DNA from: Rheum nobile
Taxonomy: Eukaryota; Streptophyta; Magnoliopsida; Caryophyllales; Polygonaceae
Assembly: GCA_027886185.1 (NCBI GenBank)
Contig: WOAB01000619.1
Location: 7,192,001 to 7,256,000 of the forward strand
DNA: 64,000 nucleotides
Direction of reading: 5' to 3'
This document shows positions 21,391 through 32,387 of this stretch, in pieces (the stretch's first letter is position 1; the number at the start of each line of letters is the position of its first letter). The notes under the pieces are model-generated. The model had not been told where the DNA came from and searched no databases. It saw only the letters and a list, made by a program, of their open reading frames with translations. The position numbers were made by a program, and so were the translations under genes.

Positions 21391-23990
21391 AATCGAGGAA
21401 TAAATTAGACATATGTGGTGATAAGCCGAGTTTAGCAATTTTATCAACAATGTGGTTTACCTTTCGAAAAATATGTCTAAAATGGACTTCTTGGAAATAA
21501 TGGAGGTTGAAAAGGTTATCGGAAACCACCATTTCAATTTTCCAAGGACAGTCCCAACTCCCAAACGCCTTTAATAGCATTAATAAGGTTGAGATTGTCA
21601 CCTTCAATTTGGATCTTAGTTAGATTTAATTGTTTTGCAATAATAATACTATTTTTTAACCCCATTGCCTCGATGATAAGGATATTGTTAAGCCTGTAAC
21701 GGTCTCCTTCCATGTGAATTACCCCTACTTTATCATTTCTAATAATAAAGCCATAACTAGCATTGCCATTGGATATTTTTGAACCATCAAAGTTTATTTT
21801 GTGGAAATTATTGTTTGTTTTTTCCCCTTTTTTTGTTTTTCTTGTTTGATGTGGATTGCGTTTGGTTACAATGTGATCCTTGTCTTCAGAATTTTTCTTG
21901 TTGCCCCCTTTAAGAAATAGACTAGAAATATATTGAGTTAGATCCTTGATTCTATTAATGGTATTAATGTTAAAAAATAATTTGGTTTCGGTTGATCCAA
22001 ATGCCCCACTAGAAGGTAGCAAGGCAGATGAATTCATTTTTTGAGAGTAGGGAATGAATTTCATCTAGGATTTCTTTAGGTTTCTTATTATGTATATTAA
22101 AATTCCTAAGAAAGGATTCAATATTCGGATTTTGTTTTTTAACTTGTGCCATTGTGAATGGGCATTTGCATAGAAAATGTATTAGGTCTTCACATGGGTT
22201 TGAACAAGAGTTACTCGCTAAAGGTATAGGAATATGTTTCTGTGCTAGTCTAGCTTTAGTATGTAGTCCATCATGGCATATTTTCTAGAGGAAGTTCTTG
22301 ACCTTAGGGTATGTATCAATTTTCCATATCCAAGAGACGTTTAGGTTGGTATTATTTTGTTGTTTAGTAATTAGTTCATAAGCTAATTCAGTAGAGAACC
22401 AACCGTTTTTGCTAGGGGTCCAATAAAATCCATCAGTCATTGGGTTGAGAGGAATAGGGATATCAAGAATTTTATCAACTGTGTGTTTATTTAGGTTTTC
22501 CTCTAATTTAGATATATTCCATGTTCTGTCGTTCATAATATATTCACTTACAGTAGATGTATGTGGAAATTTTATATGTGGTAGGATGTTTTGTTTTAGA
22601 TCAATTCCAGAAATCCAGGAATCAGACCAGAATTGAATGTTTTTGCCATCCCCAATAAGCCAATGAAGGCCAGAGTGAAATTCTAGTTTAATTGCAATCC
22701 ATCCTTCTTTACCTTTTTTGGCTCTAAAGGAATGAAAAATTTCATGTGCAATTAGGATATTATCGTGTATAGCACGATCAACTACAAATGCCCCTTGAAG
22801 GGGGTGGATAAATTTATTTAGGATATGTTTCATCCTTTCAGTAATGATTTTTTATATAACCTTATAGATTGTCGAGCAGAGGCTAATCGACCGATAATGA
22901 TTAGTTGATTTTGAATTATCACATTTTGGAATTAGTGTGATAAATGTATGATTGATTTGTTGTAGTAATTTACTTGAGTGGAAGAAGCTCTTAACAACTT
23001 TGGTGACCATAGGGCCACCTATATGCCAATATTTTTGGTAGAATAGTGCTGACATACCATCAGGACCTGAAGATTTATTGAAGCCAATAGTAAAAATAAT
23101 TTTTTTAATCTCGTCATTGGTTACCGTCTTTGTTAATTCATGGTTATCAGTATTGGTAACTTCTTTATCAATATTGGTTAGATAATTGGATAGGGTGATA
23201 TAGTTTATATCACTTTTTTGAATCTTTTTTCAAAATCAGAGCGTATTTCTCTTGTAATATTTTCGTAGCCAATAATAATTGTATCATCTTGTGTTCTAAT
23301 TTCTCGAATGATTTTAAGACTGCGTCTACCATAAGTTATTCTATGGAAATAGCTTGAGTTTGTATCTATTGAATGGATATGTTTAGCTTTAGCTCGTTGA
23401 CTCCAGTATTTTTTGTGGAATGATAGAAGTCTTTCTTTTTTGGTAACCAGTAAATTTTGTTTGGTTATTAATTGGTTGTTAGGGTTAAGAATAATTTCTT
23501 TTTGAATTATTGATAAGTTTTCTTCTAATTATTTAATCTGCTTGAAGATATTCCCAAATGTTGTTATATTCCATTTTTAGCACTAATTTTAAGTGCTTGT
23601 GTTTTTTTTTACAAGGTTGTACATGTATGAGCCATTAGTATTGATACGCCAGGCTTGTTTAACTATATTTTCAAAGTCTTTTCTAGAGGTCCACATCTTT
23701 TTAACTTTAAATGGTTGAGCTTAATGTGGTTTTGATTTTCCAGTTCAACAGAGATTAGACAGTGATCAGAAGAGGAGAAGGTGTGATTTTTGGTAAAGAT
23801 ACCCGACAATTTTTGGATAATTTGATGATGTATGAGGACCCTATCCAGTTTTTCATAAATACTATTTATTTCAGTTTTATTTTTCTGCCAGGTATATTCA
23901 CCCCCTGGTGTTGGGATATTAGTTAGGTCATATGAATTTTTTAGGTTATGTAATATGACAAGTCTAGAGGGAGGGAGTAGTAAACCCCAA
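21391..23990 (-). pseudogene. L1-type LINE relic: endonuclease, RT, RNase H
   Basis: Read on the minus strand from 23990 downward. The end of an endonuclease domain has TPGGEYTWQ, LDRVLIHH and SSSDHCLI with the SDH motif. Next comes the RT entry region (GPDGMSALFYQKYW, TFITLIPKC, NHYRSISLCSTIYKVI, LQGAFVVDRAIHDNILIAHE). The RT palm is then deleted: the frame jumps from GWIAIKLE to HWLIGDGKNIQFWSDSW, the zf-RVT region. Last is a plant-type RNase H domain (KINFDGSKISNGNASYGFII, IQIEGDNLNLINA, FRHIFRKVNHIVDKIAKLGL). Many frameshifts separate these pieces, for example near 21534-21607 and 22835-22852. It is 5' truncated next to the Helitron end at 24004. Dead element. Confidence 0.85.
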
Positions 23991-24003
23991 TTTTTTTTTC
24001 GAA

Positions 24004-24031
24004 CTAGTCTTTATGCCCGTGCTACGCACGG
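24004..24031 (-). mobile_element. Helitron 3' terminus, minus orientation
   Basis: On the minus strand the sequence reads CCGTGC-GTA-GCACGG (24031-24017), then a short spacer and CTAG at 24007-24004, followed by T. This is the Helitron 3' design; the element extends to higher coordinates. Confidence 0.7.
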
Positions 24032-25515
24032 TGCATTTTTTATTTTATTACAAATAATAAAAACGTCTTATTTTGTTTAATATTTTTATAGTTAAATTAT
24101 TTTATATTTAAGTTTATTGAAAATTTTAAATCCAAATTTAGATGTACTATATCTCTAGTTCTTAACTCTCTTCAATACTACAAATAGAAGAAATATATTT
24201 TTTCTTAGATCGACGAACAAATTAGTATATGTGAAAAAAAAATTACAAAATTTTGCATTTTAGTTTTATGAAATAAGTTTTTAAGAGCATGTTGTTTGAG
24301 CAATGTAACATATACATGTTTATTAGACAAAAAACATCAAAAGATCTAAATTATGTGGTTTTCATTATCATAAAATGTGAACCACTAACCATTCCTCACC
24401 TAAACATATATGTGATAATTACTATAAATATATGAAGATGTAAGATAGTAATTTGTGAATTTAGTACTAATCACCATGTTATGAATAATAGAAAAAATTA
24501 ATTACATAATTTTTCCTAATATTATATGTTGTGTTGTTGTATGATATTTTTATAGGGCAGTTTCATAGTATGATAAGAATGATTAAAGGCTAAGAAAATT
24601 GACTCTTTATGGAAAATCGCAACCCATATAATTTGAACTGAAGATCATTATTGATTTTACCGTAATTTTATGCTTATAGTTAGCATCAATAAATTAAGAA
24701 AGAATAATTTGATATAGGAATATTTGTCAATCTCTAATAGAAAATTAAATCAGTGGGTATATAACTAAGCTTCAATTGAAAATACTCAAAAGAGTATAAA
24801 TTTCTAATTTATAGAAGATTGTTATTTGATAAAAATGTATCCTCATAGCTTAAAATTTGAGTACTAATGTCGTATTTATTAGATTATAGAATTTTGTTTA
24901 TATTTAAATGAGAAGGAAAGCACAATAAAATATTTATTTAAACATTATCTTATGTATACATAGATTTTTGAAAGATGATACTTGCTAGCAAGCTAGTATC
25001 TCCTGATCTGATTGAACTCAACTTCTCTCCCACGCTGGATTATTTCGTATGACTTTTTCCAAATTACTCTTTTCCTACTCAAAATCACTCTTCTTTGATA
25101 ATTGAGTTAGCTGATACCCATCACTATTCCTTTTTTTCATTACTTTCCTCGATAACCAAAATGTCGTCCGCTTGTCCCTTATGTTGTGCTTTATATGAGA
25201 ATCTATCTTGTTTATCATTAACGATGCCAATTATAAATAATATTAATTATTTTGTCATTTATATAGAATTAAATGTGAAAATTCTTATTTTGGAGCATTA
25301 ATTTTCAAATTCATTCATATTCCATTTATATACCCTGTAGGTCATGACTCATGACCCTTTTATGTATATGGGTCGTCATCTATTCATTATTTTTAGTTTA
25401 ATGGAAATTCACTCTCTTTAAATTTGTAATAATGAGAAAATATATAAAGTGGAAAGGTATAAATCATCTCTATATTATTGTATGTGCATATACACTATAT
25501 AGTTTTGATACATAT
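24032..25515. other. AT-rich DNA, probable non-autonomous Helitron body
   Basis: No gene is seen. About 25305-25515 is repeated in diverged form at 38655-38850, on the other side of the Athila-like insertion, so the pre-insertion DNA was itself a tandem repeat of roughly 300-400 bp. The stretch probably belongs to the Helitron ending at 24004, but its 5' end was not found. Confidence 0.45.
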
Positions 25516-27005
25516 TGATCAGCGCTACTTTGTAGTGTTTAACTAAGAGTTGTTACCAGTGTTTTCGGTACCATTTGGAGATGTTTAGAGCATATTGTGG
25601 AGATCGGAGTTGAGAAGTAGATGTGCAGATATGGTGGTTTGGAGGAGCTTAAAAGAAGACATCAAGAAGATGAGAAGAAAACCACGTAGAAGACGAAGGA
25701 AGAGTTGGAGAAAGAAGCTAAGTGGAGCCACAGAGTGAAAACCGCGATCGCGGGGCTAAGGCCCGCGGTCGCGGGAATCTACGAAAGGCGAGAAGTGAAG
25801 AACGCGAAGTTCCGCGATCGCGGAAGAGCAAGGCCCGCGGTCGCAGAAAAGTCGAGAGTGCGAGAGGAGAAAAAGAAATTTTCCTCGATCGCGAAAATTC
25901 TTCCGCGGTCGCGGAAATATGCATCAGGCGCGCCGAGTCCGTTTCGTCAGACGATCCGAAGTTTTACTTTTATATTATTTTCCTTTTTTTTATTTCGTTT
26001 GCATTATTTTATTTCCTTTTAGAGTTTGTTTGTTATCTTTTTAGCTTTAGGTTTTGGGTTAAGTTATTTAACCTAATTTTCCCAGCCACTTTCACACATT
26101 CGGATTCAGTTTTACGTATTGTTTTTTTTCCTTTGAGTAATGAAGAACTAAGCACCCTTTGTTTAGTCCGACAATTGAAGCCTTGGTTTGAATTTGATTG
26201 TGAGATTATTCCTTTACTCTATCTTTGAATGTTATTGATTCTCTTATGCTTCATCCCATTGAGTTATATTGATTTCTCTAGATTAGCTACCTAGTTTTAT
26301 TGATATTATTCATATTGCAGGATTAGGGTTTTGAATTCTATTGATTGATTTAGTTCATCAATTATTGTGATTAGCATTATTAATATTGGTTTCCCTAGCG
26401 TGACAAACTAGTTGAGATTGGCATTATCTATAGTGCTAGTTACCTTAATCTGGTCAACTTGTTGAGATTAATATTGTTCATACCTAATTCAGAGTAGCAA
26501 ACACGATTTACATGAACGGGTTGTGAATGTTTATTGTGAAGAGAATTAATTGCATGTCGAGTACTGACGGGTTGTTAAGTATTGCATGAGCCTATTTATT
26601 CCTGAACTTACTGCTGATGTTAGATTTATCTTGATGGTTTCATGATTTTTTAATAGTTAGGGTTATCAGCACTGGTAGGACTGGTAACTATTTCAGAACA
26701 GGGATTAGGACATTCATGAGGATTGAGGACTAGGAATAATCAATGATCAATCAACCAAACTAGAGGTGGATATTTGTTTGGCTAAGTGTTTTTTCCCAAT
26801 TTGATTACAAACCTTTGCTTTTGTTTCCTTTGTTTACTTGTTTACAAACAATCAACCAAAATCCCCCCTTTGTTACTATTGCATGCAAATTGACATAAAG
26901 AAAGACAACTCCTCCCTGTGGGATTCGACCCTTGCTTGCCTATTCTACTGAGTTAGGTTTGTTTAGGATTATTTTGATAAGGCTATACGACTTTAGCCTC
27001 CGTCA
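25516..27005 (+). repeat. 5' LTR of the Athila-like element, 1490 bp
   Basis: Matches 29850-31027 plus 38164-38489 with a few percent difference. It carries six full or near copies of a CG-rich palindrome at 25740-25920. Open frames through that zone on both strands are by-products of the repeats. Confidence 0.9.
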
Positions 27006-27007
27006 AA

Positions 27008-28494
27008 TTGGCGTCGTTGCCGGGGAGGCAAGTTTTATTTCTTTTCTTTGTGTTTGTTTGTGTGTCAACTTTTGTGTGGACCTATCTTACGGTCCACACC
27101 CGTGCCACTGACTCTCCGCTTCTAGCTTATGATACAGAGATTGAGAGATTTCCCCAATTCCACCAGGAGCCGCGATATGACCCATACTCCTGCGCATATA
27201 CTCCAGGGTGGAGAGATCACCCCAATTCGAGTTATGAGGACCATCAATACCCTCTTTATGGTCATGACTACCAGGAGTTCTATCCGGGGCCACAGTCGTT
27301 CTATCAGCAGGGCACTCCACAGCAGTACAGTCCAGCCTACGAGCATAGACCAACAGTGTCTGATCCAAGTTCCCACATGTCGACTGAGGATTTATTTCGA
27401 TCTCTTACCCAAAGCATGATCTAACATGAACAAGAGATGAAGTCTATGTTCCAGAACTTGGAGAATCAAATTGGGCAAATGGCTCAAGCAATGAGAAGAA
27501 TAGAGACCATGGCGTCGGCGAAACCACTATCGCACCCAGTGGTGCACCAGAGAGAGGATGTCTTTTCAATGACCCTCAGAAGTACTGAGCAGCTGCATGT
27601 CGCCCCCTTAGCTGAAAGGGAAGAACAAATTAGTGAGACATGTGCATAATACAACGAGATGTCTGCAGAAGAGAACCCGAGACCGCGGGAGGTGTACCTC
27701 GACCGCGGTTTACTCACTGAGGAGTTGGGCATTCCAAACGATACCCGCAACCGCGATGTGCTCTCTGAAGAAGATTTTTTCTGGGAACAGGAAGAATTCC
27801 GCGACTACGGAGAAGAAGTCCGCGACCGCGAAATTGTTTCTGAAGACGAAGAGAAAATCGACACTTTTCCGTGACCGCGGACAGATTTCCGCGATCGCGG
27901 AAAAGTCTTTGCTGAAGAGGATCTACTAGAAGAATTCCGCAACCGCGGAGAGAATGTCCGCGACCGCGGAAAACCCCCTGGTGCCCAAGACCCTTTCGAC
28001 GCTGCCTACGACGCATATGTGCGTCCCAACTTTCCTCCGCTCAGTTCATTGAAGCCTCCCGCACCCTTTCTCGAGGCTCTGAAGGACACCAGAAAGGTGA
28101 AGAACTGAAGAACGACAATGATTTATTTGAAACCTTCAGTAACTGCAAGGCAAACGTTCCTTTGGTCAAACTGGCAAACAACATCCCTCGTTGCGCAGAA
28201 TTTTTAAAGGCGCTGCGCAAGATAAAAAAGAAGTCGAAGGGGAAGCACAAGAAGGAAATCGTGATACAAATGGCGGATTTCTACATGATGGATACGGGGC
28301 AGGACAAGCATGCAGCCCCTGAGATGCTGGGTAGGCCGTTTTTGAAAATGGCAAGTGCAATCATTGATATGAACATCGGTCCACTCACCATGAAGTGCAT
28401 GAGAATGGGGGAAAAGCTCAACATAGAGCATACAAAGAGGCACCCCCCTGATCTAGACCCCAGGAGTTCAATCGTTGTGAGCAACCCAAGTTGA
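27008..28494 (+). pseudogene. Degenerate Athila-type gag and protease end
   Basis: One reading frame runs from 27008 to about 28108, broken by stops at 27422-27424, 27647-27649, 27872-27874 and near 28106, then continues in another frame to 28494. The gag tail is recognisable in STEDLFRSLTQSMI and FQNLENQIGQMAQAM. A linker repeatedly encodes R-D-R-G or R-N-R-G where CG-rich palindromes lie in frame (about 27675-27975). Then follow FPPLSSLKPPAPFLEAL, NIPRCAEFLKALRKIKKKSK and the protease-end motif EMLGRPFLKMA. The catalytic Asp part of the protease is missing. The apparent start codon at 27008 lies in the primer site and is not a real start. Not functional. Confidence 0.7.
27009..27026 (+). 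promoter_or_regulatory. Primer binding site, tRNA-Asp type
   Basis: TGGCGTCGTTGCCGGGGA, three bases after the LTR, is complementary to the 3' end of plant tRNA-Asp with one mismatch (T for C). This primer choice is characteristic of Athila elements. Confidence 0.8.
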
Positions 28495-29849
28495 GTGGGA
28501 GAACACCAAGTCGAGCCACGATAATAACTAAGGCGCTGCTCGGGAGGCAACCCGAGGTATGTATTTCTTTTCATGTCTTTTCGTTTTAATGTCATTAGTT
28601 GTTATTGTTTTATCTTGCTTTATTTCGCTTCTGCATTTGTTTTTCGTTTTGCTTTAGACTAACATGCAGGAAGGAGACCCGGATCAATTCGAAGACGGTG
28701 TTCCACAGCAGAAACTTTTCCGCGGTCGCGGAAATCCCACTGTAAGTCTCTTGTCCTAAAAATTAAAAAAATTCGAAAAACAAAATAGTTCTACCGAAGG
28801 CCAGCTGTCCAAGTTTCCCATAGAGAGACGGTGCGCATCATGCTGCCAAGGAGGAAACATTTGCCCCACATTTTTTTTGGCAACGATGATGGCCCAACAT
28901 TCAACAGCTGAGGAGGAGGAACACTAGAGCCCACACCACGATTACATTCGGGCCTCACCATGTGTTCGTTGAAGGCCGTGCAACCCCGATTCCTTGATAT
29001 ACCACTACACCTTACAGTGGTTTCCTTTTGGTTGCACGGTGGAGATTATTGGAAGACAACGCCGCAACAGCAATGACATGTGCTTTTATTGTTTTACCGC
29101 CAGCAACAACTTCCGTGTCCAAGCCGACTCGGTGACGGTTGTGAGTACTTCATTGCCTTTCCTTGTGCTTCATCTTTTTTGTATTTCATTACATTGAGGA
29201 CAATGCAATGTTTAAGCATGGGGGAGTGTTCCATACTTGCTAGTCGTTGAGGAGAAAGAAAGAAAAAAATGAAGAAAATGAAAAAGCCAAAAATAGAAAT
29301 CCTGGGATAAGTCGAAAACCCGAAAGGGCGGCTTAGGTAATAAGCAGGTGGCTTGGACCAGCATTAGGCTGGGGTAATAATTGGTCAAGAGTGATGTGAG
29401 TTTATGTGAGCCCATCTATTGAAAAATGAAATGAGTGGCTTGGTAAAAACCCGAAAGGGCGCCTTGGCAAAATGAGTGAAAAGAAGAAGAGTGATTATTA
29501 GGAATCATCATTTTACCTGGCGTGGTGACATAAGAAGAGGAGATATAAGGAGGATTCGGGTAGGTCACTCTGGGAGGCATAAGAAGATAGATGGAGATTA
29601 GGATTAGATTTTTATTCACTCTATGGTGTTCGGGATAAGCTTGGGGGAAGTACTCTGCTTTCCTTTAGGCTTGGTGTTGTGTTGTATGATGTGTTGAGCT
29701 ATTGTATTGGTGTCTTGGAGTTTCATGTTAGGTGCAATTCTTGGTGGAGAGAGTTTTGTTATGCTTCCTGAGACCTTGGGGATTTGATTGGAGGAGTAGG
29801 TTTATATTAGCTTACTCGAGGACGAGCAAGGTTTAAGCATGGGAGAATT
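28495..29849 (+). other. 3' untranslated part of the Athila-like element
   Basis: Non-coding. It contains another CCGCGGTCGCGG palindrome at about 28718. The phrase AAACCCGAAAGGGCG occurs twice, at about 29317 and 29446, each followed by GCCTTGG-like or GCTTAGG text. The junction to the 3' LTR reads AAGCATGGGAGAATT before TGATCAG, the likely polypurine priming area. Confidence 0.6.
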
Positions 29850-31027
29850 TGATCAGCGCTACTTTGTAGTATTTAACTAGGAGTTGTTACTAGTGTTTTG
29901 GGTACCATTTGGAGATGTTTAGATCATATTGTGGAGATCGGAGTTGAGAAGTAGATGTGCATATATGGTGGTTTGGAGGAGCTTACAAGAAGACATCAAG
30001 AAGATGAGAAGAAAACCACGTAGAAGACGAAGAAAGAGCTGGAGAAAGAAGCTAAGTGGAGCCACAGAGTGAAAACCGCGATCGCGGGGCTAAGGCCCGC
30101 GGTCGCGGGAATCTATGAAAGGCGAGAAGTGAAGAACGCGAAGTTCCGCGATCGCGGAAGAGCAAGGCTCGCCGTCGAGGAAAAGTCGAGAGCGCGAGAG
30201 GAGAAAAAGGAATTTTCCGCGATCGCGGAAGAATTTCCGCGGTCGCGGAAATATGCATCAGGCGCACCGAGTCCGTTTTGTCAAACGATCTGAAGTCTTA
30301 CTTTTATATTATTTCCCTTTTCTTTTATTTTCTTTATTTCGTTTACATTATTTTATTTCCTTTTAGAGTTTGTTTGTTATCTTTTTAGCTTTAGGTTTTG
30401 GGTTAGGTTATTTAACCTAATTTTCCCAGCCACTTTCATACATTCAGATTCAGTTTTACGTATTTTTTTTTTCCTTTGAGTAATGAAGAACTAAGCACCC
30501 TTTGCTTAGTCCGACAATTGAAGCCTTGGTTTGAATTTGATTGTGAGATTATTCATTTACTCTATCTTTGAATGTTATTGATTCTCTTATGCTTCATCCC
30601 ATTGAGTTATATTGATTTCTCTATATTAGCTACCTAGTTTTATTGATATTATTCATATTGTAGGATTAGGGTTTTGAATTCTATTGGTTGATCTAGTTCA
30701 TCAATTGTTGTGATTAGTATTATTAATATTGGTTTCCCTAGCGTGACAAACTAGTTGAGATTGACATTATCTATAGTGCTAGTTACCTTAATCTGGTCAA
30801 CTTGTTGAGATTAATATTGTTCATACCTAATTCAGAGTAGCAAACACGATTTACAGGAACGGGTTATGAATGTTTATTGTGAAGAGAATTAATTGCATGT
30901 CGAGTACTGACGGGTTGTTAAGTATTGCATGAGCCTATTTATTCCTGAACTTACTGCTGCTGTTAGATTTATCTTGATGGTTTCATGATTGTTTAATAGT
31001 TAGGGTTATCAAGACTGGTATGACTGG
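29850..31027 (+). repeat. 3' LTR of the Athila-like element, first part
   Basis: Begins TGATCAGCGC and matches the 5' LTR until the ACTGG target site at 31023-31027, where a copia element is inserted. The CG-rich palindromes are kept, some sharper than in the 5' LTR (30216-30250 has two in tandem). Confidence 0.9.
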
Positions 31028-31953
31028 TGTTGGATCGTTAGAGTTACGTCTGAGGGAACAAAAGCTTTGTTCCCACAGAAGGCACATCGGATTAAAATAG
31101 CAAGAAAGATAACAGAACGAACTCACGATATATAGTGGAAACCCTGATTAGCAAAACTAGCTTCTCAAGGAAAAACCACTACCTTCAAGCTTCCGCTTGA
31201 GAGGATTTTGAAGTGTGTACTTATGTTATTGATTTCTTGTTCGATTACATTTGTAGCATGGACTCCAAAACACTAGACTTACCACCTAGATTCGAAGATC
31301 ACTCCTACAACGATGAATCTGAACTCAACCCTCAAAGACTCACAAACACTTCACTCTCTTTTTCTTCTCAATTGAACGCTCTTTGTTCTACTTTTTCCTT
31401 TGCGTCGTTACTTAAAAAAGAATCCATACTTCTCTTAAATATAACTCGGCTAAAACCCTAATTGACACAAAATTAGGAAATACTAGAATCGGATTACAAA
31501 GATATGATTTTGTTTGGAAGAAAAGATATCACAACCGGTTATATTAATTAAGGAAGGAGTTACTTAATTAATCCAACTGATTGGATAACGTTCTTCTCTC
31601 TCCAATCGCCTTATCTTAGGGAAGATTCCTAGGATCAACACGATCGGGTTTTCTCTCTCCATATCTTCGCGCAATCCGGCTTGATCCTTGGAGCCGAAGT
31701 CTTCATCCTCTACCGCGTGGCTTCTTGATTTGATTCCTTAATTCTGCACGCTGAATGACTTCTTTCCTTTTGCAGCCTCGATCTTGGTCTGTCACTTCAG
31801 TTCCTGGAGAGGTAACAAAGCACTTGCTAAGTCTTTTTTCCCTCTGAGATCCTCTGCTGCAACGCTCCCTGGGAAAACTCTTCTTGTCCCTGAAACACTT
31901 GGTACACATATTAGTTGAGTGTTTGTAACCATCAAAACCTAAGGAATTCAACA
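31028..31953 (-). repeat. 3' LTR of the pol-less copia element
   Basis: 926 bp, TGTTGG to CAACA on the plus strand, nearly identical to 37238-38163. Reading on the minus strand, the internal side carries AAAAAGGGGGAAT as polypurine tract (complement of about 31954-31967). Confidence 0.93.
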
Positions 31954-32387
31954 AATTCCCCCTTTTTGATGGTGACAAACACCCATAACAATAAAGCATA
32001 TACCATCATATACCAGCTAGAAAAAAGACAACATATGACAAGAAAGTTTTCCACTAATACACTGTTAGTTCCCCCTACGTCCAACAATACATTTTACCTG
32101 TTCTGTTCCCCCTCAGACAGTGCTACCTGTCATTTTCCCCGTTTTGGCATCATCAAAAACACAGTAAAGAGTTAGAGAAGAAAGATCAATGCTAGATAAA
32201 CAAAAACACCCCTTGTCATTAATTTAAAAAAAAAACTTAAACAACATGCAAAGACAGCCAAAACATGCAAAACATCTAAACACAGTCATTAAGCCACACA
32301 GGGCACACAAGTCATAGAGAAATAAAAACAACTAAGGAGGATAGATGAGCAAGGGAACAAAGGAGTGGGTGGATGGCAGGTAAACGG
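31954..32387 (-). other. 3' non-coding part with polypurine tract
   Basis: Between the extra ORF and the 3' LTR. Several G-rich stretches (complement of TTCCCCCT-like phrases at about 31958, 32070, 32107) sit in DNA also found upstream of the 3' LTR of the sister element (about 44240-44330). No coding sequence. Confidence 0.6.

Noticed and set aside
25705..26228. Long overlapping ORFs in the LTR rich in Arg/Ala
   Set aside because: They arise from the CG-rich palindromes, which lack stops on both strands, and lie wholly inside an LTR.
27008..27090. Apparent signal peptide (hydrophobic LFLFFVFVCVS stretch) at an ORF start
   Set aside because: The ATG lies in the primer binding site region just after the LTR; this is leader sequence of a retroelement, not a secreted protein.
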